6,159 nucleotides of DNA from SCTG01 sp036005325 (GCA_036005325.1 DASYQR010000096.1:1-6159); one strand, 5' to 3'. Positions 1 through 5,587 are shown, counted from the first letter of the stretch. Program-made: numbers and translations. The notes: generated by a model not told the origin, from the sequence alone.

Positions 1-255
1 GACCTGGCTGTTGACGGCACGACGCCCGAGCGGGAATTGGCCCAGAAGGAGATGGCTCTTCATCTCGAACAGGCATTGCAGGCGCTCCCCCTCATCTATC
101 GGGAAGCCTTCGTCCTGAAACACATCGAAGGCCTGAGCTACGAGGAAATGAGCGCGATCGTGGGTGTGGCAGGCGATACGCTGAAGATGCGCGTGTACAA
201 GGCGCGCGTGGAGTTGCGCCGGAAGCTGGCCAAAGTGATGGGCCGCACGCCATGA
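1..255 (+). CDS. ECF-type RNA polymerase sigma factor, C-terminal part (5' end outside window)
   Basis: This is the 3' end of a sigma-70 family, extracytoplasmic-function (ECF) sigma factor; the frame is open from base 1, so the start lies upstream. The visible 84 residues cover region 4, which recognises the -35 element. They include the typical core 'ALPLIYREAFVLKHIEGL', followed by 'SYEEMSAIVGV' and 'DTLKMRVYKARVELRRKL', matching the helix-turn-helix and the trailing basic helix of ECF factors. A TTG at 37 and an ATG at 52 are in frame, but both fall inside the conserved domain and are not credible starts. The stop is followed 25 bp later by a membrane protein with an anti-sigma-like N-terminus, the usual sigma/anti-sigma operon order. 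The regulon and inducing signal cannot be read from this fragment. The family call is firm; the ECF subgroup is not assigned. Confidence 0.9.
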   Translation, partial: DLAVDGTTPERELAQKEMALHLEQALQALPLIYREAFVLKHIEGLSYEEMSAIVGVAGDTLKMRVYKARVELRRKLAKVMGRTP

Positions 256-267
256 GTCGTCCGGAAC

Positions 268-273
268 AAGGAG
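268..273 (+). promoter_or_regulatory. Shine-Dalgarno for the anti-sigma/CBM48 gene
   Basis: AAGGAG lies 7 bases before the ATG at 281. It fixes that start and shows that the gene is translated independently although it follows the sigma gene by only 25 bp. Confidence 0.75.
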
Positions 274-280
274 CTCACTG

Positions 281-949
281 ATGAACGAGCAGGAGTTGTT
301 ACTACAGCGATTCATCGATCAGGATCTGTCGCCGGCCGAGCGGCTTGAGTTTCTGGAAGCGCTCGACCGCGATCCGACCATCCGCCAGCAACTGCTTGAG
401 ACGGAGCGTCTGATCCTCGAGGCCACCGCCCTGCCGCGCCGGGCGCCGGCCAGCGCTTTTGCGGACCGGGTCGTCGCCAACCTGCCTCCGTCCACCCATG
501 GACTGTGGGGGCGCGCGCGGGAGTTCTTCCTCACACCGCATGTGGTGGAGGTGAACTGGAATTTTGCCAAGGCTGCGGCGGCAACCTGTGTCTTGATGGC
601 CGTCACCTGGTTCACGATCAGCGAACTGCCCAAAGGGACGAGCGGGCCTGTACTACCTGCACTAAAGGCCGTGGCCACTGCTCAAACCGTTTATATGCGG
701 GTCGCACTGTTGAATCCCCAGGCGGAGTCCGTGACGATCGCCGGCGACTTCAACGGCTGGAACCCGCAAAGTCTGCCGCTTCGGCGCGCCGACAACGGGC
801 TGTGGACCATCACGATTCCGCTCAAGCCTGGCCGCTATGAATACATGTATCGGGTCGACGGCAAGTGGGTCACGGACCCCTTGGCGTCGGAGTTCAGTCC
901 GGACGGCTTCGGAGATGAAAACGCCGTACTGAACGTTCAGGACATGTGA
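281..949 (+). CDS. Putative membrane anti-sigma factor with C-terminal CBM48/AMPK-type glycogen-binding module
   Basis: This 222-residue protein probably restrains the sigma factor encoded just upstream. Residues 1-70 are helical and charged and resemble the cytoplasmic domain of membrane anti-sigma factors ('FIDQDLSPAERLEFLEALDR'), but they lack the His/Cys set of the zinc-binding class. One membrane helix lies at about 97-115. Residues 136-220 form an early-set beta-sandwich like CBM48 and AMPK-beta: 'VTIAGDFNGWNP', then 'YEYMYRVDGKWVTDP', then 'GDENAVLNV'. The carbohydrate-contacting Trp positions of AMPK-beta appear kept (W160, W196) and an Asn at 214, but the contact Lys is replaced by Met189. 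With one helix and a cytoplasmic N-terminus, the module would sit in the periplasm. Inference: the module senses a glycan or cell-wall fragment, or serves as a protein-binding fold. The domain calls are good; anti-sigma activity rests on position and on a weak N-terminal resemblance. Confidence 0.75.
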   Translation: MNEQELLLQRFIDQDLSPAERLEFLEALDRDPTIRQQLLETERLILEATALPRRAPASAFADRVVANLPPSTHGLWGRAREFFLTPHVVEVNWNFAKAAAATCVLMAVTWFTISELPKGTSGPVLPALKAVATAQTVYMRVALLNPQAESVTIAGDFNGWNPQSLPLRRADNGLWTITIPLKPGRYEYMYRVDGKWVTDPLASEFSPDGFGDENAVLNVQDM

Positions 950-962
950 CAGTCATGGAATG

Positions 963-993
963 TTGCGCACAAGAGCAGGCTTCACGGTACAAT
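963..993 (+). promoter_or_regulatory. Possible sigma-70-type promoter before the exported CBM48 gene
   Basis: TACAAT at 988-993 is a good -10 match. The best -35 is TTGCGC at 963-968 with a long 19-bp spacer. Transcription would start near 1000, giving a leader of about 34 bases before the GTG at 1034. The 84-bp gap after the anti-sigma gene makes a separate promoter plausible, but the weak -35 leaves it uncertain. Confidence 0.4.
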
Positions 994-1033
994 AGTATCT
1001 TCGGTCGCCTGCGAAAGAGGAGAGACGCCGAAG

Positions 1034-1393
1034 GTGCGAAGACCGGTACAGTGGTTGCTTGTCGTGGTACTGAGTTGGCTGCCGCTCGGAGCATGGGGTG
1101 CAAAGGACGCCGACCTGCAGCCGAAAACCGGTCGGGCCGTCCAATTCACCGTCTCCGCGCCGCAAGCCAAGTCGGTGGCAGTCGCGGGCAGCTTCAACAA
1201 CTGGTCGCCGACCGCCAACCTGATGCAGGACATGGGCGCCGACGGCAAGTGGTCGGCCTCCATCCCGCTGCAGGCTGGAGAACATAAATTCATGTATGTC
1301 GTTGATGGAAAGACGTGGCTCACGCCGCCGGTCGCCGATGAATTCGTGGACGACGGGTTTGGGCAGACCAATGGAGTCATCGTTGTTCGCTAA
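1034..1393 (+). CDS. Small exported CBM48/AMPK-type glycogen-binding domain protein
   Basis: This 119-residue protein is an export signal plus a single early-set module and nothing else. The signal has two Arg at 2-3, a hydrophobic stretch at 7-18 and a likely signal peptidase I site near 'GAWGA' (residues 19-23). The module (about 36-118) reads 'VAVAGSFNNWSP', 'GEHKFMYVVDGKTW' and 'TNGVIVV'; W57, W95 and N113 align with carbohydrate-contacting positions of AMPK-beta, and Met87 again replaces the Lys. It is clearly paralogous to the C-terminal module of the upstream anti-sigma-like protein, including a shared 'EF..DGFG' segment. The start is a GTG with a purine-rich AAAGAGGAG at 1014-1022, 11 bases upstream, a slightly long spacing. 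No catalytic domain is present, so it is probably a periplasmic binding or structural protein, perhaps a ligand carrier or competitor for the sensor. Its function is unknown. Confidence 0.8.
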   Translation: MRRPVQWLLVVVLSWLPLGAWGAKDADLQPKTGRAVQFTVSAPQAKSVAVAGSFNNWSPTANLMQDMGADGKWSASIPLQAGEHKFMYVVDGKTWLTPPVADEFVDDGFGQTNGVIVVR

Positions 1394-1397
1394 CAGC

Positions 1398-2486
1398 ATG
1401 ACATATACAACGAGGCCAGTCGCCGCGGCAGGTCTTGCCGCTGGTTACCCCCATCGGCTTCGGCTGCGAAGACTGGCCTCTAGGCGACGGCTGGCCCCCA
1501 CCAGCACCACCCACCGCTTGCTGAGCATTGCGATCCTGACCCTCGCGCTGTTCGGCATCTCTGGTGGTGTGGCGACGGCGGCGCTGTCGGAGCAGGAGAT
1601 CGCCGCCATGACGAAGCTGGGCGAAGCGCAAGGTCGCTCACCCGACGACATGAAGCGCTTGATCGCACATGCGCAGCAGGCCGAGGCCCGCGGCCTGCCG
1701 TCCGAACCGATCCTCGACAAAATCAGGGAAGGGCTGGCCAAAGGCGTGGACTCCGGACGGATCGAACAGCGGCTGAACTCCATGACCAGCAATATGGAAA
1801 AGGCAGACGTCCTGCTGAAGGAAACGGAGACCCCCGACAAAGGTCAGACGTCGCCGCAGGATCGCGGACGGGCACTCGGGGTGCTGGCAGAAGCCCTCGG
1901 GCGTGGTGTGACGCCGGATGAGGTCCGGTCGCTCCACCGCTCGATCGGGGAAGGGAACCGCGACGCAAAGCCCGAGGCTCTGGCCTACAGCGCCAAGGGG
2001 CTGGCGGTCATGAAAGAAGGAGGCCTCCCGCCCGACGAGAGCAAAGCGGTGATGGCCGCGGCCTCGCGGCACGGGAGCAATGCCGCCGTCCTGGATCTGG
2101 CCCGCGAGCTAAAAGGCAGGGGACAGGAGTTTCGCGACAAGCCGACCCGTCTGCAGGATATCCGGAACGCCGTGGAGCGGGGCGAGCGCCTGGATAAGTT
2201 GCGCAGCGACTCGCCTTCGCCCTCCACCACGCCCCGGCCTGAACGATTCGACCAACGACTCGATCGGGACCAACGACTCGATCAGAAAAAACCAGACATT
2301 GCACGCCCCGAGAAACCCGCGCGCCCCGAGAAACCCATACGGCCGGAGCGTTTTGAACAGCCAGCGCGCCCAGACCTGCCGGCCCGTCCAGATTTGCCAG
2401 CGCGTCCGGACCTGCCGGCGCGCCCGGATAAGCCGGTGCGCCCGGACAAGCTGGAGCCTTCTCCCCGAACCATTCAGCCACGCTGA
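1398..2486 (+). CDS. Exported protein of unknown function with Arg-Pro-Asp/Glu repeat tail
   Basis: This 362-residue protein belongs to no family I recognise. The ATG at 1398 falls four bases after the previous stop and has no Shine-Dalgarno, so translation is probably coupled. A TTG at 1518 is the main alternative; it would remove an unusually long basic N-region of 40 residues (many Arg, 'ASRRRLAPTS') and leave a conventional signal peptide. The hydrophobic core is residues 41-58, with cleavage likely near 'ATAA' (59-62). The mature part (about 63-265) is polar and helix-rich, with repeated 'GRG/ARG(L/V)..(D/E)' turns such as 'EARGLPSEPILDKIREGLAKG' in part and 'ALGRGVTPDEVRSLHRS'. The tail carries charged duplicated 'FDQRLDRDQRLDQ' and then hexapeptides of the type ARPEKP/ARPDLP. 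Such Pro-rich charged tails often span the periplasm or contact the cell wall (inference). An ATG at 1296, inside the previous gene, is unlikely as a start. Confidence 0.7.
   Translation: MTYTTRPVAAAGLAAGYPHRLRLRRLASRRRLAPTSTTHRLLSIAILTLALFGISGGVATAALSEQEIAAMTKLGEAQGRSPDDMKRLIAHAQQAEARGLPSEPILDKIREGLAKGVDSGRIEQRLNSMTSNMEKADVLLKETETPDKGQTSPQDRGRALGVLAEALGRGVTPDEVRSLHRSIGEGNRDAKPEALAYSAKGLAVMKEGGLPPDESKAVMAAASRHGSNAAVLDLARELKGRGQEFRDKPTRLQDIRNAVERGERLDKLRSDSPSPSTTPRPERFDQRLDRDQRLDQKKPDIARPEKPARPEKPIRPERFEQPARPDLPARPDLPARPDLPARPDKPVRPDKLEPSPRTIQPR
1412..1480 (+). repeat. 10-bp perfect inverted repeat enclosing a 6-bp hairpin
   Basis: GAGGCCAGTC at 1412-1421 is exactly complementary in reverse to GACTGGCCTC at 1471-1480. 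Between them, GCGGCA (1425-1430) and TGCCGC (1436-1441) form a small hairpin with a 5-base loop. Both lie between the two candidate starts, 1398 and 1518, of the repeat-tailed protein. They could form an RNA structure or be chance in a GC-rich stretch. Confidence 0.45.
2250..2283 (+). repeat. Two direct 16-bp copies, period 18 bp
   Basis: The 16-base unit GACCAACGACTCGATC occurs identically at 2250-2265 and 2268-2283. It encodes the duplicated 'DQRLD' motif. The exact base identity points to a recent in-frame duplication just before the Pro-rich tail. Confidence 0.85.
2301..2453 (+). repeat. In-frame 18-bp repeat array encoding RPE/RPD hexapeptides
   Basis: Seven 18-base units encode ARPEKP twice (2301-2336), ARPDLP three times (2364-2417), ARPDKP (2418-2435) and VRPDKL (2436-2453). 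One irregular 27-base unit, IRPERFEQP (2337-2363), interrupts them. The two ARPEKP units are nearly identical in DNA, while the ARPDLP units differ at third positions. The peptide pattern is therefore older or selected, while the first pair looks recent. Such an array is prone to length change between strains. Confidence 0.85.
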
Positions 2487-2514
2487 CACCACAGTTCCAC
2501 TGGCAACTTCCCCG

Positions 2515-2523
2515 TGCTATGAT
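2515..2523 (+). promoter_or_regulatory. Extended -10 promoter, probably giving a leaderless transcript
   Basis: TGC at 2515-2517 followed by TATGAT at 2518-2523 is a strong extended -10 (TGn-TATAAT type). The region 17 bases upstream (TTCCAC, 2495-2500) is a poor -35, which an extended -10 can tolerate. The transcript would start about 2530, only one or two bases before the ATG at 2532, and no ribosome-binding site lies between. Confidence 0.55.
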
Positions 2524-2531
2524 AGGCCGCG

Positions 2532-2765
2532 ATGCGCAATACGACTCTCATGCTGAGCATGAGTCTGGGGCTGCTGTGCGCCTGCGCGCCGCTCAATGCC
2601 GGGCAGCCGACGGTCTCTTCCCCGCAAGCGCCAGCGGCGATGACCCGCGAACAGCTTCCCGAGTGCTCGGTCTCGCCACATCCGGAGCGCATTCTCTCAC
2701 CTGCGATTGATCCGCCGCGCTACATACCGCCGCCCAGAACAGCCTGGCGGACACGGGTTCATTAA
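2532..2765 (+). CDS. Small putative lipoprotein, Pro-rich
   Basis: This 77-residue protein has a short lipoprotein-like signal: a hydrophobic stretch at 6-15 and a lipobox-like 'LCAC' at 15-18 that would put the lipid on Cys18. The mature part is short, without predicted helices, and rich in Pro and Ser ('IDPPRYIPPPRT' at 59-70), with one further Cys at 45. No family is recognised. It appears to be the first gene of a three-gene unit: its stop is 11 bp before the next lipoprotein, which begins the chain leading to the MASE1 sensor. The start is supported by the upstream extended -10 rather than by a ribosome-binding site, so it is probably translated from a leaderless mRNA. The coding call depends on the signal and context; a short non-conserved frame cannot be fully excluded. 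Confidence 0.6.
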   Translation: MRNTTLMLSMSLGLLCACAPLNAGQPTVSSPQAPAAMTREQLPECSVSPHPERILSPAIDPPRYIPPPRTAWRTRVH

Positions 2766-2769
2766 GGAG
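2764..2769 (+). promoter_or_regulatory. Shine-Dalgarno for the second lipoprotein
   Basis: AAGGAG lies 7 bases before the ATG at 2777 and overlaps the stop codon of the preceding gene, which ties the two genes translationally. Confidence 0.75.
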
Positions 2770-2776
2770 ACGGGAC

Positions 2777-3196
2777 ATGAAGACGTGGGTAGGGATGGTC
2801 GTCAGCGTGCTCTTTATCGCAGGCTGCGCGTCAGGGCCGCTGTACTATCACGAACGCTCCGACGGTACGCGCTACTACGTCACCCGGACCGGCGCGCTGA
2901 TCGCGGTCAACAAGGATGGGCGGGTCATCGAAGCGCCGGTGATGTACGAAGGGGTGCTCACAAAGCCCTTGCAGAAGAAGGGCGACGATTGGGATCTCTC
3001 GGCCGTGGATATCGGGGTGCCGCCCGGGCACTGCATGGAACTCCTGAGCCGGCGGCCGGAGTCCTGCTTGAACCGGATTTGGGAAGGCCCCGCGCTGGTG
3101 CTGATGTCCCCAGTGCTGTTCCTCCCGACTCCGCCCTTGATCGGTGATCCTCTCTACATCTATCCCAGCCCAAGCGATGTCGCGGATCAGCGGTAA
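2777..3196 (+). CDS. Putative lipoprotein of unknown function
   Basis: This 139-residue protein has a clear lipoprotein signal: Lys2, hydrophobic residues 4-15 and the lipobox 'IAGC' at 14-17, giving Cys17 as the lipid anchor. The mature N-terminal half is rich in Tyr and Thr ('PLYYHERSDGTRYYVTRTG') and looks like beta-strands. The second half has Cys86 and Cys97, which could form a disulfide, and an unusually hydrophobic, Pro-containing stretch at 106-128. The start has an ideal Shine-Dalgarno. Its stop overlaps the start of the MASE1 sensor gene by one base (TAATG), so the two proteins are probably made together. A role as an envelope partner of that sensor is inference from this linkage only. 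No family is recognised. Confidence 0.8.
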   Translation: MKTWVGMVVSVLFIAGCASGPLYYHERSDGTRYYVTRTGALIAVNKDGRVIEAPVMYEGVLTKPLQKKGDDWDLSAVDIGVPPGHCMELLSRRPESCLNRIWEGPALVLMSPVLFLPTPPLIGDPLYIYPSPSDVADQR

Positions 3197-4788
3197 TGCC
3201 GCTGTCCCCATTCCTTCTCCAGTCGGTCCCATTTTTTGCGCTCCTCGGAGGCCCGCCTGAGCAACAGGACGGCATGACGCCTTCTCGGCATGTCCGCCAT
3301 CTGTCGGTGGTGGCAATCCTGGCTGCCGTCTACGTGATCGCGGGCAAACTAGGCTTGATGCTCGCCTTCGTGAACGCGAGCGCCACGGCGGTGTGGCCCC
3401 CAACCGGAATCGCCCTGGCGGCTTTCCTAGTGTTGGGGTACCGCGTGTGGCCGGGCATCTTGGCAGGCGCCTTCATTGCGAACATCACGACGGCGGGAAC
3501 GGTCGCCACATCGCTGGGCATCGCGACCGGCAATACGCTGGAAGGCCTGATAGGGGCGTACCTGGTGAATCGGTTCGCCGGCGGCCGGAACGCCTTCGAA
3601 CGGCCGCAAGACATTTTCAAATTTGCGCTGCTCGCAGCAATGCTGAGCACGATGGTGAGTGCCACAGTGGGGGTGACCAGCCTTTCTCTCGGCGGGTTCG
3701 CCGACTGGGCCGACTACGGAGCGATCTGGCTGACATGGTGGCTCGGCGATGCAACAGGTGCGCTCCTCGTGGCTCCACCTCTCCTGCTGTGGGTCGCGAA
3801 CCCCCGCCTGCGCTGGCACCGACGCCAGATCGTGGAGGTGGCTCTCCTGCTTCTGTGCCTGGTTGCGGTCAGTCAGGTGGTCTTCGGCGGATGGCTCCCC
3901 TTCAAAGTCAAAAACTACTCGCTCGGTTATCTGTGCGTTCCGCTCCTCGTTTGGACGGCATTCCGGTTCGGCCAACGTGAAACGGCGACAGCCGCCCTTG
4001 TGCTCGCGGTGTTCGCAATCTGGGGGACTCTGCGGGGGTTCGGTCCCTTCGTGGGGGGGACACAGAACGAATCTCTCCTGTTATTGCAGGCATTCATGGG
4101 CATCACCGACCTGATGGTCCTCGCTTTGGCCGCCGTGATGGAAGAGCGCAGGCGCACGGAGGAGCAGTTTCGGCTGGTGGTGGAGGCAGCGCCCACGGGC
4201 ATGGTGATGGTCAACCGTGAGGGCAAGATCCTGCTGGTGAACGCGCTGATCGAACGGCTGTTTGGCTACCGGCAGGCGGACCTGCATGGACAGCCGATTG
4301 AGGTGCTGGTCCCGGAGCGCTTTCGGGGACAGCATCCGGGTCACCGGCGGGGGTTTTTGGCGGCGCCCAGTTCGCGCCCGATGGGAATGGGACGGGACCT
4401 GTACGGGCTGCGCAAGGACGGCAGCGAGTTTCCGGTTGAAATTGGCCTGAATCCGATGAAGACCCCGGACGGAATGGTGGTGATGGCTTCGATCATCGAC
4501 ATCACGGAGCGCAAGCGGACTGAAGCGAGCCGCGAGACGCTGGTGCGCGAGCTGCAAGACGCCCTCGAGCAGCTCAAGACTTTGCGGGGCCTGCTCCCCA
4601 TTTGCGCCTCATGCAAAAAAATTCGCAACGACCAGGGCTATTGGGAGCATATCGAAGAATACATCCAAACGCATTCGCAAGCCACGTTTACCCATGGTCT
4701 CTGTCAGGAATGTGTGCAGACTCTCTATCCGCAGGTGTGGAAAGAGGTGAAGGAAAAAAATCCGAAGAACGAGAAGGGCTCAGCCTGA
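3196..4788 (+). CDS. MASE1-PAS membrane sensor with C-terminal CxxC...CxxC domain
   Basis: This 530-residue membrane receptor has three parts. Residues about 33-315 are a MASE1 domain of about eight membrane helices, with the characteristic 'WPPTGIALA' (67-75) and 'WWLGDATGALLVAP' (181-194). Residues about 322-440 are a PAS domain ending in the usual 'DITERKR'. After a short coiled linker (441-463) comes 'LLPICASCKKIR', then 'GYW..IE.YI', then 'HGLCQECVQTLYP'. Its four cysteines (470, 473, 503, 506) are placed like a zinc ribbon. This ending recurs after PAS and receiver domains in other signalling proteins, but its output is not established. There is no histidine kinase, GGDEF, EAL or HAMP domain. 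The ATG at 3196 overlaps the upstream stop (TAATG); an ATG at 3274 fits the MASE1 boundary better and would drop 26 atypical residues. The convergent two-receiver regulator may be functionally linked. Confidence 0.88.
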   Translation: MPLSPFLLQSVPFFALLGGPPEQQDGMTPSRHVRHLSVVAILAAVYVIAGKLGLMLAFVNASATAVWPPTGIALAAFLVLGYRVWPGILAGAFIANITTAGTVATSLGIATGNTLEGLIGAYLVNRFAGGRNAFERPQDIFKFALLAAMLSTMVSATVGVTSLSLGGFADWADYGAIWLTWWLGDATGALLVAPPLLLWVANPRLRWHRRQIVEVALLLLCLVAVSQVVFGGWLPFKVKNYSLGYLCVPLLVWTAFRFGQRETATAALVLAVFAIWGTLRGFGPFVGGTQNESLLLLQAFMGITDLMVLALAAVMEERRRTEEQFRLVVEAAPTGMVMVNREGKILLVNALIERLFGYRQADLHGQPIEVLVPERFRGQHPGHRRGFLAAPSSRPMGMGRDLYGLRKDGSEFPVEIGLNPMKTPDGMVVMASIIDITERKRTEASRETLVRELQDALEQLKTLRGLLPICASCKKIRNDQGYWEHIEEYIQTHSQATFTHGLCQECVQTLYPQVWKEVKEKNPKNEKGSA

Positions 4789-4797
4789 CCCTTTTCG
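4770..4797. terminator. Hairpin at the junction of convergent genes, possible two-way terminator
   Basis: CGAGAAGGG (4770-4778) pairs with CCCTTTTCG (4789-4797) over nine positions with one G-U pair in the + transcript. The inner TCA (4780-4782) and TGA (4786-4788) can extend the stem past one bulged base to a three-base loop. The hairpin contains the stop codon of the MASE1 gene and ends two bases before the regulator's stop codon. The T run is inside the 3' arm, not beyond it, so it is an imperfect intrinsic terminator. On the - transcript one pair is lost. Confidence 0.4.
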
Positions 4798-4798
4798 C

Positions 4799-5581
4799 TC
4801 ACTTGGGCGGTTTCTCCATGGTCGGAAGCGCGATCTGGATCGCGACCAGGAGTCGGTCGGGCGTCACCGGTTTATGCAAATGATCGATCGCCTGGAGCTT
4901 CGATGTCTGGGCCTCCATGGCATGGTCGACGATGTCGCTCATCAGGATGAGCCTGCCGGGGTAATGAATCTGGCTCAAGGCCTGGAGAAACTTCGGCGCG
5001 GTCATCTTCTGGGCCCCCCGCCACGGATCCTCGATCTTCGCCAGATCCATATCCAGGACAATGAGTTGGGGTAGTGCCTCGCTGATCATCGCCAAGGCCT
5101 CGTGGGAGTCTCGGGCCGCTCGAATCGACAGCCCGTGGTCGCGCAAAAACTGTTCGAAGCGCGTTCGGGTCTCGTCCTCGTCCACGACCAGCAGGACCGA
5201 CCCGGGCTCAAAGAGCTTGCCCGGTTCCTTCGCCACGTTTTCCACGACGGCGACGATCGAATCATACGTGAGCTGCTTGCTGAGAAAGTCGAGGGCGCCG
5301 TATTGACGAGCCTGCTGTTCCAGCTCATCGGTTCCCCACGCCGTCAGCATCATCACGGCCGCCTGGGGATCGATCGCGTGAAGTTGCCGCAGCACTTCAA
5401 GCCCGTCCATCTCCGGCATGCGAAGGTCCAATACGGTAATCTTGGGGTGGTGCTGACGAAAGAGGTTGAGGGCCTCGCGCCCGTTGGACGCCGTGACGAC
5501 GTGATGCTTGTGGCTGCTTAACAGCCCTTGCAGTAGGTTGCAGAAGATCTCATCGTCATCGACTAAGAGAATCGTGGCCAT
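4799..5581 (-). CDS. Two-receiver (REC-REC) response regulator without output domain
   Basis: This 260-residue cytoplasmic protein is made of two phosphoacceptor receiver domains. The first (about 3-118) has the acidic pocket 'VDDDE' (D8-D10), phospho-Asp D52 in 'VLDLRMPEMDG', T80 and K102. The second (about 128-252) has 'VDEDE' (D134-D136), probable phospho-Asp D177 in 'VLDMDL', S215 in 'LMSD' and K237 in 'HLHKPV'. Both sites therefore look active. No DNA-binding, GGDEF or enzymatic domain follows, so it likely acts by phosphotransfer or by protein contact. The ATG at 5581 is chosen because GGGGAG precedes it at 6 bases and the receiver fold starts at once; a TTG at 5629 would add 16 residues without support. 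It converges with the MASE1-PAS gene across 10 bp. No histidine kinase is in view. Confidence 0.9.
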   Translation of the reverse strand: MATILLVDDDEIFCNLLQGLLSSHKHHVVTASNGREALNLFRQHHPKITVLDLRMPEMDGLEVLRQLHAIDPQAAVMMLTAWGTDELEQQARQYGALDFLSKQLTYDSIVAVVENVAKEPGKLFEPGSVLLVVDEDETRTRFEQFLRDHGLSIRAARDSHEALAMISEALPQLIVLDMDLAKIEDPWRGAQKMTAPKFLQALSQIHYPGRLILMSDIVDHAMEAQTSKLQAIDHLHKPVTPDRLLVAIQIALPTMEKPPK

Positions 5582-5587
5582 ACGCCA

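Noticed and set aside
263..267. GGAAC resembling an ECF-type -35 element (also GGAACGTT on the - strand near 5632-5639)
   Set aside because: No matching -10 was found at the expected spacing in either place, so self-regulation by the local sigma factor is not supported.
302..678. Long open frames on the - strand opposite the anti-sigma gene
   Set aside because: They lie entirely antisense to a well-supported gene, have arginine-rich compositions typical of GC-rich shadow frames, and show no motif or ribosome-binding site.
998..1022. Possible hairpin TCTTCG/CGAAAGA that could mask the ribosome-binding site of the GTG at 1034
   Set aside because: It needs a bulge and has very few pairs; too weak to call a regulatory RNA.
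946..1287. Alternative + strand frame (113 codons) starting before the exported CBM48 gene
   Set aside because: It overlaps the CBM48 gene in another frame, has no recognisable domain and reads as a low-quality basic protein.
1296..1397. Upstream extension of the repeat-tailed protein to the ATG at 1296
   Set aside because: It would overlap the CBM48 gene by about 100 bases in a different frame. It has no ribosome-binding site, and a start next to the previous stop is simpler.
2008..2492. Repetitive - strand frames opposite the RPE/RPD repeat array
   Set aside because: Their repeats are the mirror of the + strand hexapeptide array; no start signal or domain supports expression.
2707..3147. 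Arg-rich + strand frame overlapping both lipoprotein genes
   Set aside because: The lipoprotein gene at 2777 has an ideal ribosome-binding site and a lipobox; this frame has neither.
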